Shown here: piece by piece, positions 48,484 to 58,046 of the stretch
Layout of the letters: each line of letters starts with the position of its first letter
Numbering within the stretch: position 1 is the stretch's first letter
Origin: Melampsora larici-populina 98AG31
Lineage: Eukaryota; Basidiomycota; Pucciniomycetes; Pucciniales; Melampsoraceae
Direction: 5' to 3'
DNA length: 64,000 bases
Assembly (NCBI RefSeq): GCF_000204055.1
Contig: NW_006768787.1
Coordinates: forward strand, 364,309-428,308
The notes under the pieces: generated by a model
What the model saw: the letters and a program-made list of their open reading frames with translations, nothing else
Database searches by the model: none
Told to the model about the DNA's origin: nothing
Translations under genes and position numbers: made by a program

Positions 48484-49330
48484 TTAAAAAATTGGAACGA
48501 TTGAACAAAAGGGAACAGTTAGGAACGGTTGTAAGACCAAATGAAGTAGAAAAAAGAGGGAATTTAGATTATTATGATTGAATTGTAACTTACAATGTTT
48601 GATAAACGCCCAATAGAGTTCTATTGGGTTAAGTTCACAATGAAACTTCGGGAGAAATATACAAATATGACCAGCTTCTTCGATTACTTTTTGAAGCAAG
48701 GGCTTCTCATTCGCAAAGTCGGACTGTAAGCTTAAAATCTTAGCTGCACAGCACATTGGGTCATCAGTATCTTTGAAGGCCTGATTGCCAAATTCTTTGT
48801 TCCGTTCAAAGGCCTCTTGTGCTTCCTTTTCACGTCGGATTTGAGCCTCACAAGCAGCTTGATCGCGTTTTGTTTCGGATAACTGACAAGAAGCACAACG
48901 GAAGACAGGATTTTTACCTGCCTCTTTAGCTTTTGTTACATATAATTCCCATAAGCCAGGACCCCGGTATGCTCCTATGAAGGGTACAGATCTAGAATTG
49001 TGACTTTTGAGCTCGCGCGGAGATACGGCATATGGGATTAAACAGCATTCTCTTGGATTTTACCTGTTTCTGCCTGAATTTTAGAGTCACTAAGTCCAAT
49101 ACAGCTGATTAAAAAGACTAAACCTGTCTTAAAGCTATGGGTAAAGCCAGGGACAAGTTTCCGAGCGAGCTCAAAAGTCACATTTTTGGATCTGTACCCC
49201 TTATAAGAGCATACCGGGGTCCTCATAAGCCTCGTTCCTGCAGAATGCATCGGACACCCTTAGTTTTACCAGCAAGTGTGTGTGTTGGATGATCTTGAGG
49301 GTAAACTACCCGCAATGTTGACAATAAAGC
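48484..49330 (-). pseudogene. DDE transposase fragment of the Tc1-like element, split by a MITE
   Basis: Reading the minus strand: YPQDHPTHTLAGKTKG, then RCILQERG up to the MITE; beyond it LWELYVTKAKEAGKNPVF, CASCQLSETKRDQAACEAQI, CCAAKILSLQSDFANEKP and CIFLPKFHCELNPIELYW. The last phrase carries the final-carboxylate region of a DDE transposase common in basidiomycetes. The N-terminal part is largely missing, so the element could not have moved itself even before the MITE arrived. The frames on the two sides of the MITE agree when the insert and one target copy are ignored. Confidence 0.75.
48958..49223. mobile_element. Nested MITE, 266 bp, with 8-bp target duplication
   Basis: Inverted ends AGGACCCCGGTATGCTC, extending imperfectly for about 55 bp (GGGTACAGATC, TGTGACTTTTGAGCTCGC). 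Flanked by CATAAGCC at 48950-48957 and 49224-49231. It sits inside the transposase frame of the Tc1-like element. The 8-bp duplication suggests hAT. Confidence 0.85.
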
Positions 49331-49433
49331 CGGCTATAAAATTGGGATTCCAACAGCCAACTTTTCGGACCGGAGCGGGCCCCGGGGCCGGGGCGGATAA
49401 AGCTGTGGTTGAGACTAGCCTTGAACAACTGTA

Positions 49434-51262
49434 GATCGTCATCAGTAAGTTTTCCAAAAATGATTAGATGGACCACATGAGTGCAGACTCACATAGGGTC
49501 ACCACTACCAAGCCAGCCATCAGTACGGTAGTAAGCAAGAAAGTCCTGACAAAAAATTGATCAAAGAGTGAATCTTCACTTTTACAGAACGATAAACTGA
49601 ATGATTGTACCTTAAAGTAAGAAGAAGTAAATTCCATACCACAGTTCTCATCCTTGTTCCCAAATTGAGACATCCAGATCGAATTAAATTGAAAGAAATC
49701 ATAAAACAAATAGTCGCATCAAAGACCACGTTCCCACCGAGAGAAGAAATAATAGACACGAGAGCAAAAATTCGAATTCCTGGGTTTTTAGATTTGATTG
49801 CATTTGCTGGATTGAAGCCTGATTTGGCGATGATCAGAAGGATGATTGTACCAATTGACATGAGTAAAATCAAGATTGTAAAAAAAGTCGCTACTACAAG
49901 CCAACGTGCGCGTCTTTTGACCATGAAATAGACTAGGCTACAATAATGAATCCTGATTCGAAGAAAACAGTGGCCAAGAGAACATTTAGTAGGAGAATTA
50001 TACCTCATCAGAAGCACCTATGGGCTGTCTTACTTACTGGACTAAAATTATGCTGAAGATTGCAGAAGATGTTTGTGCAAGATCAAGACCTAAATTTGTC
50101 CGAATTTCTATCACACCAGTCGTAGCGCACCAAGCTGTCTAGAGTCATTATATGTTAGTCTTTGTGTTTAAATGAAATAAACATAATATATCTCCATGAA
50201 AAAATTACCCCAATTTCGGCTGAAGCTTGAGTAGCGTGTAAGATCACCAAGAGACAGGCAAAGACAGAAGATGATCTTTTATCTGGTACTTCATGGAAAA
50301 AATGTGAAAACTTTGTCAAAATGTATCCACTAATTAAGAGAAAAACGGGCTAGAGTGATGTTCATGTTCCATAGTAAGAGAAAAAGATTCGGGAGACACG
50401 TTAGTTATTTGAAAGACTTCATCTTCATTCAAAACCTGCAGAGGCAGAAACTGATTATAATTCAAAGAGTTGGAGTAATTCTTACTGCGGTGACGGTGAT
50501 TGCAAGGATGATTGAGGATGACATAGGTTTCGCAGGTCAAAAACTGGTGAAGAAAATCTTTGATAGAATCTTTATAATATCAATAACCCAAAGAGACTAT
50601 ATGAGTGAAGGAAATCCCATGTTTTTAGATGAGGATTCCGATGGATAATGAAAAAGTTTGAAGAATTTGATGATCATAGTCCGAGCAATTGCGACTCCTA
50701 AGACGATGTTGGAAGACTTTTGCCACATAACACAGTTCATCAAGGTTGATATTTTTGTGACTGTGCGAGTCTTAGGAAATTGACGAAATCAAGTCCGTAG
50801 ACCAGCTAGTCTTGATTCATGTTATCATTCCGGCGGAAGACCATTAATTGAAGTCATCACTTCGGGATCATATCTGATTCACTGAAAACCCCTCGAACGA
50901 TGACATTCAAAGCGAGACCTCGTATAGTCGCCGCCATTGAGCCTCTTTTGCTTTCAGAAGGGAGCCGTACTGGATAATTAAAAATTCTCAAATTGGAGAG
51001 AACAATGGTCCAATGTTTCTTAAAAGCTACTTGGAGGATGCCGTCGATGCGAGGGTCCCAATTAGCCCTCGGCTCCTCAAAAATTTGAGAGCTGAGTGAG
51101 TTCAAGGGTTTCGGGTCTTGATCGATACCGGTCTGAAAATTAAATCAAAAGAAGCTTGCTGGCAGCGCTTGTAGCGCTCCGATTGAATGTCTGGGGGAAA
51201 ACAAGGAAAAACATGAAACGGATTGAAACTCAGTCATGCCGTGAAACTTCTGCGTAATAGTA
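49434..51262. repeat. Segmental duplication, left copy
   Basis: Near-collinear with 62223-63998 and, before the insertions, 46912-47205 with 61911-62193. Similarity covers exons, introns and about 740 bp upstream of the membrane-protein start, ending at the shared CATGCCGTGAAACTTCTGCG. Same orientation. Confidence 0.85.
50525..51262. other. Conserved upstream region of the left membrane-protein copy
   Basis: Strongly conserved with 63326-63998 though I find no gene in it. Very well conserved phrases include CTAAGACGATGTTGGAAGAC and CATTCCGGCGGAAGACC. It may contain regulatory sequence or an exon I cannot recognise. Confidence 0.35.
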
Positions 51263-51483
51263 CACCTCATGATAAATAATCATGAAGTAAGAAATGATAT
51301 CTGTAAACCATAGGCACTAGGAGGAAGCTTCTAGATACGAGAATCAGTTACAGGTGCCAAAGGGATGTAGTAGCGGCTAGCCACGGCAAACGATGTAACA
51401 TAATTTCTTGGCCTTTTGATTATTAGAAAGTTTTGAGTCTAAAAATCTTGTTTAGCGTTCATATTAACCATCTTTGAAAAGCT

Positions 51484-51780
51484 ATGAAACTGTTTTTGTC
51501 TTACCTCTAGCAGCTTGGCAATTTCTCAGCAATGGCGCAATTCACCATTGGGATGGATTTCGACGCTGGTCGTACCTTGCATGGCACCGGAAAAGGCAAC
51601 ATCAACAATAATTGTGGAGTCCCAGTCTACATTATGGCAGCCAGCACTGGCCCTCCACCCAAAGTTCTTTGGAATTGCATTCCCAAGGAACGACCCGCTC
51701 TCAGGAGCAGATCCCTTGTCCCATGTGGTGATCCATTCTTCAAATATTTTGTTGTCATTCAAGCAGGCTGGTTCCAATAA
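51484..51780 (+). pseudogene. Possible small secreted protein relic (BYS1-like?)
   Basis: In one frame: MKLFLSYL, a stop, then QLGNFSAMAQFTIGMDFDAG and GNINNNCGVPVYIMAAS. A short hydrophobic leader followed by 'NNNCGVPVYI' recalls small BYS1-type secreted proteins of fungi, but the stop after codon 8 and the unfamiliar C-terminus argue for a relic or coincidence. Confidence 0.2.
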
Positions 51781-51789
51781 TAATCAATA

Positions 51790-53079
51790 CTGTGTGCCTC
51801 ACAGCCATCTTTTTGCTTGAACGGTTGAGGATGTTGATGCTTTCCAATGAATGTCAGGTGGCACTTGTTGGATCAATCAGCATTTGTCACAACAACAATT
51901 GTCAAGTGAGCTTTGACACCCTTTACGCCAGGTTCATATTCTTTGGTTAGGATACATAAAATCCGGAGGCATACTGAACATTCAGAGATTGATAAACATT
52001 GAGTCTAATTACAAATCATTAAAGAGGAGAAAAGAGGAGAGATTCATCCATAAAACAGCCCGGTTTTGTCCATGTTATAAATGTCATATGGTTTGTACTT
52101 GTTTTTGATTGCTGTGACTTGCACAATCTCCTCTCCCACTGTGAGTCAGACAGAGTCAACAGATCCTGCTTCTGAGTGTTTTTTGACAAGATGTAGGCTT
52201 TGACAATCCTTCAATGGTGGTAACCAACCTTTGCTCATTGCAAGCCATTGGGCTTATGGGATTGACTTTGCTTGGGCAAAGTCTTCCCATTTAGATTTAA
52301 TAACTTTACCAGCCAGAAAAACCTTTTCTACAAGTGCTTTATCAACCCATCTTTCAAGAATAGCCTTGATCTCAGGATTTTTGACTGCTTGCACTTGTTG
52401 AGTTTTGTGCATGGCAATGGGAGGATTAGTGCAAATATTTTCTTAGTTTTTGATGCATTGGCTGAGCCTAAGATGTGGTTGTCTTGGAGAGAGTTGAGGC
52501 ATGGTGGTGGTGAAATAATCAAGAGCTTTCCTTTGAATTTTACAGTGTGAATTATGCCAGTCAAGATCACCAATCTGGTTGGTGTATGTAAGTGGCAGAA
52601 TAGCTGTTTTATTTAGTGCTGGTATTATTGTTCTTAGCCAATTTCCTACCATTTGGTAGCTTGTGATTCTTTTATGGAATGGTGGCCAAAGGTAAGGAGG
52701 CTGAGTGCTTGCAAGAATTTTGATAGATTTTTTTGGTCTAAATCTTCTTTTTATCTTTGATGACCTTCAAAAAGAGTGGCAAGAGCATTGAATTGATATT
52801 TACTCAGCTTAAAATGTCGGTCTTCAACAAGAGATCTGTTAAGGACACCATTTGTGTAATGTACGGAGGTTTATATGGAACAAATTTTATGGAATAAACA
52901 CCCAATTGAGAAGCAGGGTTGGTTTATCCTTTGTAATGATGTTGCCTGTGGTTGAAATAGAGTTCTTTGGTCTTGGTGGCTTTGATTTTGCAGGTTTAGA
53001 TGGTATGATGTTGCATGCAATTGAGGTCCAGTAGTTCCATTGAGAGGTGAGCTGTAAACAGTTGCCAACACTTGCTTTC
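51790..53079. other. Intergenic, nothing recognised
   Basis: AT-rich, no coding signature beyond short open frames. Confidence 0.35.
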
Positions 53080-53590
53080 ATCTCCACTTTTCTAACCTGG
53101 GTGTTCAATATCTGGTTTAGGGTTTTTTTCTGTCATTAGCAATGGTACATTCCTGAATTTCCTAATGCCCTAGTTGCTTTGTTTTGTGTTCCAAAGTCTG
53201 ACCTCAAAGACCAAAATGATGGTGTTTTTTGAAATATCCAGTGAATTACCTTTTTTCTCATTTTGAATTGTCAACATTATCTAGTCCTTAAACATCCACA
53301 AGCTGGAATGCAGACATATAGCCAAGATTTGATTTCTGATGAAATTAGCCAAATCCTTGCAATTCTTTATCCAAGAGTTTGCAAACATTCTTATATCAAA
53401 AATATGTTTTCAAAGAGAAATCTCATTGTGAAAAAATTAATTGACTCATCCTAGGTCTCAGGGTCATGCTTTGTGATTGATCAAATTCAAAAGGAAGGAA
53501 ACATTACTAGGTTAAAGTTGTACATGCAAGTGAAGAATAAGTCACTCATTGAAGTTTGCATTTGTAGTTGTTGCAGCAATGATCACCCTG
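53080..53590. repeat. Dispersed repeat, copy 2 (cf. 46423-46925)
   Basis: Same ordered phrases as 46423-46925, direct orientation, moderately diverged. Confidence 0.65.
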
Positions 53591-53844
53591 TAAGCTTCTT
53601 TGTGGCACATCAACACAAACACACAAAAAAAGTTTGATAGAGCTTCCTAACAGCCTCTGAAGAGATCCACATGACAGTCATACAGCCCCCCCTGGCCAAT
53701 AAGATTCTTAGACTGAATGTATCCTTTTTGCAACAAAAGGATAGAGTGAATTTAAACACCTGATGATACCTTTGATTGTGGTTTATCATACCCTCTTATC
53801 TCCCATGAAGCACCACCAACAGATACCTTGGGTTGTGGAATCCA

Positions 53845-53995
53845 AGGCATCATTGGATGCAAATCCTTGGACAGATCTTGTGCAAGGGTTTGATCCAAGG
53901 CATTGTTTTGTGCTCAAAAATACCTTGGATAAAATCCTTGGAAAGATCATGTTCAAGGATTTGAGTCTGATGATACCTCAGATTGAAAAGATTGC
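53845..53995. repeat. Short dispersed repeat, copy 2 (cf. 14638-14775)
   Basis: GGCATCATTGGATGCAAATC and CTTGGACAGATCTTGT, with further CCTTGG/CCAAGG phrases in the same order as near 14638. Confidence 0.4.
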
Positions 53996-54651
53996 CCCAC
54001 CTATCTTGAATGTAAAATTGGGGTTTTCATGATCCTGTTTTCCCAATCACTTCAAAATATTTTTGTTGATCTTAATCTGAATTACCAAAATTGGCAGGAT
54101 TCATGTTTGCAACATTTTACACAACCCATATTGTTTGAAATCTTCACACTGTAATGCAGTAAGACTGCCTGAGATTGTCCCATCACAGCTATGCTTAGCA
54201 CATCTTTCTACATAGGGGTCTAAGTGCTTTGGTCCCAAAAGTAAGTCATAAATGCATTCAAGGATTTGAGTGAGGTCACTGCAGCACCCCTCTTCCAACA
54301 ATCAGAGGCTGGAGCTGTGAAAGCAAGAAAGCCATTGAGATCAGAGATCATTCCAAGTTAGCTATGCATACTTGATTTACAAACACATTGGTGAGAACTT
54401 TATGAGTTATAGAAGACTATAAGACCACCATAACAAAATGAATCTCTAACCTTATGAGGTTGCTTGAACAACAGAACAAGTTGAGTCTTCCACATGAGAG
54501 CACTTGGAGGGCTTTGAGGGTAAATGAAACTCTCAGTAAGGGTTATTCTTTGGTGGCGCCAACAAAGGCACGACTTGGAGATGAGTTCCATGACTGTGAG
54601 GCGGGTTTTAACAGACTAGAGGCATATGCTTATAGCGGGGGAAAAAGTCCA

Positions 54652-54667
54652 GGAGAAGTACTTCTCC
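54652..54667. repeat. Perfect 16-bp palindrome near the 5' side of the YR element
   Basis: GGAGAAGTACTTCTCC is flanked by GCGGGGG and CCCCCCGCG arms, so the whole 54635-54676 stretch can fold into a stem. It lies about 200 bp before the first ORF of the retroelement and may belong to its terminal structure. Confidence 0.5.
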
Positions 54668-54849
54668 CCCCCCGCGAGGAAATCGGAAAATTCCTCATTG
54701 TCTCGCAAGTCTATTCAAATTTCAAACACTCGCAAGTCTCGAGCTCAGTCTTCTCGCAGATTTCATTTCTCAAGATATATAATCCTTCAAAGTCAAACTT
54801 TTCGACAATTAACGCAAAGCTAACACTAAGCACAAAAGACGTAGCAGAG

Positions 54850-55287
54850 ATGGTAACACTAGCCGAAGAACTTGCTCAAGCGAGAAGATTAGCAGAGAGA
54901 GCGATGAACAATGGCGAACCCGGTCCCAATACGAGAAACAGATCGAAGAACAGAAATGAGACAGAAGCAAAAGAACAAGAATACGTTGACTACACCAACG
55001 AGGAGGAAGACGACCCAAGTAACGACTTCAACGACCCAGACAAAAACATCAGCGGAATTGACTCAGAAACAGAAAACCGAACAACGCAAACAACGTCCGG
55101 AAAACCTCTGATAACTAGGGGAGTTGTGAGAGAGCCGATAGATGACCCCGAAGAGGACAAATCACCTGGAGACGGGGAGATTGATGTCAACACGGAAAAT
55201 GTGATAAATGCGACGAGAGACGCAGATCAAGGTACGATCCAAGAAACAAAAACCAACCTACCCCCATCCAATACTCTGATCCCCTGA
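54850..55287 (+). CDS. Acidic ORF at the 5' end of the YR retrotransposon
   Basis: Starts MVTLAEELAQARRLAERAMN (145 aa) and is rich in Asp, Glu, Asn and Thr. The frame is open upstream to 54454, but the ATG at 54850 fits the base-composition change. Function unknown; perhaps an N-terminal Gag segment separated from the main Gag by decay of the repeats that follow. Confidence 0.5.
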   Translation: MVTLAEELAQARRLAERAMNNGEPGPNTRNRSKNRNETEAKEQEYVDYTNEEEDDPSNDFNDPDKNISGIDSETENRTTQTTSGKPLITRGVVREPIDDPEEDKSPGDGEIDVNTENVINATRDADQGTIQETKTNLPPSNTLIP

Positions 55288-55433
55288 CCCTGTCTCCGTT
55301 ACCCCCTACACCGTTCTTCCACTCATAAATCCTATACCCCCGTACAAATTTCCGACCAATCCCAAACGCGCGACCAGTCCCGAGTTTCAAATACCCAAAG
55401 TTGTACCTCTAACCTAAACAACAAGGGAAAGGG

Positions 55434-55760
55434 GATGTTGATGTGTCCATCCCCACCGGAAATGATAATAAAAACCACTGAGTTGGATTTCCGCGACCCA
55501 CGCATATATGTTCGTTAATCAAGTGATGTAGAAGAGCCCATCCGAGACTACAGAACCAAATGATCCAAATGATGTTGACGAGTCCATCCAAAAAGAGCGA
55601 TCTGGTAAACGTAGACGAAGCAGGAAGGGATGTAGAATTGCCCATCCCCAGAGCCCGTCCTATACGAATAAAGCGTAGAAAGTAGATTAACCCATCCACA
55701 GAATGAACCCAAGTATCTATATTAGAAGATGCGGAAACATGGAGATGCCCGTCCATAGTG
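55434..55760 (+). repeat. Degenerate tandem repeat, about seven units of 46-60 bp
   Basis: The core GATGT.GA..AG.CCATCC recurs at about 55434, 55479, 55525, 55571, 55629, 55678 and 55738. In the plus-strand frames the cores translate to DVDVSIP, DVEEPIR, DVDESIQ and DVELPIP, so the array looks like former coding repeats now interrupted by stops. Confidence 0.65.
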
Positions 55761-55806
55761 ACACCCAGATGTAAAACAGTCAAGGACAAAAAGACTAACA
55801 AGGAAA

Positions 55807-57378
55807 ATGATCCCTCGTTTAGATACCTTGCTTGAAATTTGTAACACCTGGTGGAGAACCATTGTAAATGCGTTCAATAACGAAGATCTGTCGTTAGGAA
55901 GACCGATGCTGCACGCATTTAGAGCAACTTACGGATCAGTACCCTTTGAACCCGAACAAAGCAGAGGGAGAAGGCGAGAGCGTAGCCCTGAACTAGACCA
56001 CTACAGAAGTCGTTGACCAAGGACAGAATCTCTGATCCAAGACAACGACGTTCGAGAAGAAGTAGAGAGATCCCCACCACGCCAGGGTGAGAGGAGAAGG
56101 AGCAACCCATCCGAACCGGTGACGATAAAAACAAAAGCCGACGCTGGCACGCGCCCAAGCAGAGCCACCTCGCCAGCCCTCACACGCCTCGCGAGAGCAG
56201 TCACGCCGGAAACTGGGAACACCAACAGAACCTCCTTAGAAAAACGGAAGAACGCTCGTTCAGACGACAACCAATCTGACGAAGAAGACCTGTCAGACCC
56301 TGAGAAAGGGATGGTCTTTGTGGACGATCTAGAGATGTCCAACAACAACCTGCTGAAACTATCGAACAGCTTCCACCAGAGGATGACAAAACTCACCGCG
56401 TATGTTCCTCTGACTGTATTCAACGCGGATTGGATAGAGAGAGATATAGAAAAGGCAGGCCTGAGGAAAATAAAATCAGTAAAAGAACTTCAAGAAGGAG
56501 ACGACATCCCGACCTACTCAGGTTTGACTCCAAAAGACGAACTCCTGATGACTTACGGTGATTGGATGGACAGCATCGATTTATTCATACGTTATGTTGA
56601 AGAGTTCTACCACATGAAAAAGTCAGCGGAAATGTTCAGAAAACATAAAGCAATAGTGGTAGACATACGACGCTCGACCTCGTGCTGGATGATCGCTCTA
56701 AGATACTGCATCAAGGTCCGAAAGTTGGTGATGCAAAATAGACTTGGAACAGACAAGAGACGTCAGATGAGCAATGCAGGAATTTTACACCAAGATATCT
56801 TACGCGCCGCAAAAGACAGAGCGGAGGCCCTAGGCGAGAGATCTTACAAGGAAAACCCTTACGCCGGAACCATGAGCGAAACTGATCAGTCAATCACCAG
56901 AAACCCACTGAAAAATGACTCCAGTGGCAAATTCCAAGAGAGCGGAGGTAGCAACTGGAAGAGCAATTCGAGCACCAGACGCAACAACAAAAATAAAAAC
57001 AACCAACATCAGGAGAACGATCATAACAACCCCAACAAGAAGAGAGTGTGGCAGAAAAACAGGAGGAACAATGGTAATTACCATCACGGAGGTTTCCACT
57101 CCCACAACGGGGGTTTCCAGGCCAATCGAGACCCCAGCGGCCACCAGAACGGGGGATTCGGGCTAACATATCAAAACTCTCCCAATTACCAACCTCAGAA
57201 CACCTATAACCCGTTTGCATACCACTCCACATACCAGCACAACTATGCACACAACGGATCGACCAGCGGAGCTGAGCCACAGAACCAGTTGGCGATCGTG
57301 GCGAAACCAAGCGGCAGCAACCAAAATGGAGCTCTAGCCATCGTGAACAGACAGAACGGTAGCGGCAAACATAACTAG
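55807..57378 (+). CDS. Gag-like ORF of the YR retrotransposon, with one in-frame TGA
   Basis: The frame from ATG 55807 runs to a TGA at 56014-56016 and then stays open in the same frame to 57378. The first ATG-independent open stretch downstream begins near 56119. The middle part (TAYVPLTVFNADWIERDIEK, then helices around WMDSIDLFIRYVEEFYHM) looks like a structural core. The C-terminal 140 residues are rich in Asn, Gly, His and Gln with Arg/Lys clusters, suiting nucleic-acid binding without a zinc knuckle. The TGA may be an inactivating change or a recoding signal. Confidence 0.6.
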
Positions 57379-57635
57379 TAAGCAGCAAGTTTCCTTCACC
57401 ATATGATATGCCGTCCCCAATCCCCTGAACCCTTATCCAACTTTCCTCCTAGATTGAAAACGCAATACCAAATCCAACCCAATGATCCCCTATTCCTTTC
57501 CTTTTCAATTCTCAAACTCGACTTCCTTCCATCTCATTATAAGATTCATTTGCTTGTCCTACGCTACCTAGCATTATCAGAGCTAAATCAAACCACTGTA
57601 CGGTATAAGGGAGTGCAGCCTAGACAGCGAATGCA

Positions 57636-57791
57636 ATGAGAAACGACCTGCTAAAAAGCGGGATACAGAACTATGTTAATGAGCCCCCCCGGCCCGAGAT
57701 CAGTGAGAAACAGGAGAGACGTATATTACATGAAACGTACTCCCTAACCCACGCACGCGTAAGCGTAGCCAAGAAACCGGAGCCAGGATGA
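57636..57791 (+). CDS. Short ORF in the YR retrotransposon, ATGA overlap with the next ORF
   Basis: 51 aa (MRNDLLKSGIQNYVNE...). Its TGA (57789-57791) overlaps the ATG (57788-57790) of the next ORF. It may be the N-terminal piece of the RT protein separated by a frameshift, or a genuine coupled ORF. Confidence 0.4.
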   Translation: MRNDLLKSGIQNYVNEPPRPEISEKQERRILHETYSLTHARVSVAKKPEPG

Positions 57792-58027
57792 GAATCCACT
57801 TGAGCCGCGAAGATGAACCAGCAGAGGTTAACGTTGCCGTAACTGATTACTATCCTCTACCAACACGTCCCCCAAAAACAGTAGGCGAGAGACAGAAAGA
57901 GACCGAAGCCAGGAAGGCAAAGGAACGCAAGAGACGACTGCTGAGAACCGAGCGGGAGTGGTCCTCGAGCCAAGAAGCGGGACAGAAAATGAACGAGGAG
58001 GAAGGCCGAGTCGTGAGTGATCACTAA
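57788..58027 (+). CDS. 79-aa ORF upstream of RT
   Basis: Lys/Arg/Glu-rich (KETEARKAKERKRRLLRTER), probably a coiled or nucleic-acid-binding segment. It ends at 58027, overlapping the open part of the RT frame, which begins after the TGA at 58014-58016. A frameshift here would fuse it to RT. Confidence 0.4.
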   Translation: MRIHLSREDEPAEVNVAVTDYYPLPTRPPKTVGERQKETEARKAKERKRRLLRTEREWSSSQEAGQKMNEEEGRVVSDH

Positions 58028-58046
58028 AAGTGTCGCGCGATGTAAA

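Larger units (their letters stand above)
47540..49431 (-). mobile_element. Tc1/mariner-like element, 1,892 bp, TA target duplication
   Basis: Inverted ends begin CAGTTGTTCAAGGCTAG and continue TCTC.ACCACAGCT on both sides, flanked by TA (47538-47539 and 49432-49433). The paralogous segment at 62216-62222 shows the unoccupied site with one TA. Inside is a truncated minus-strand DDE transposase, split by a nested MITE at 48958-49223. Confidence 0.85.
46870..50524 (-). pseudogene. Multi-pass membrane protein (DUF6534-like), left paralogue, disrupted
   Basis: On the minus strand the gene starts near 50524 with a hydrophobic leader (MSSSIILAITVTA). Later exons read VFLLISGYILTKFSHFFHEV, AWCATTGVIEIRTNLGLDLA, VVATFFTILILLMSIGTIIL, GGNVVFDATICFMISFNLIR and TFLLTTVLMAGLVVVTLCES, then a tail FVGKSDQNVKNAPSPQFLNS. 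The serial hydrophobic segments and phrases such as 'D..R..V..L...LH' fit the basidiomycete DUF6534 seven-helix family, but I am not certain. The copy is interrupted by a 294-bp TIR element inside the exon for ATLPRNPN.QLAKG and by a 1.9-kb Tc1-like element, so it is presumably non-functional. Confidence 0.6.

Noticed and set aside
55409..55801. 130-codon minus-strand open frame with hydrophobic runs
   Set aside because: Arises from the complement of the tandem GATGT..CCATCC repeats; no independent coding evidence.
56894..57388. Cys/Ser/Trp-rich minus-strand frame
   Set aside because: Antisense shadow of the Asn/Gly/His-rich Gag tail.
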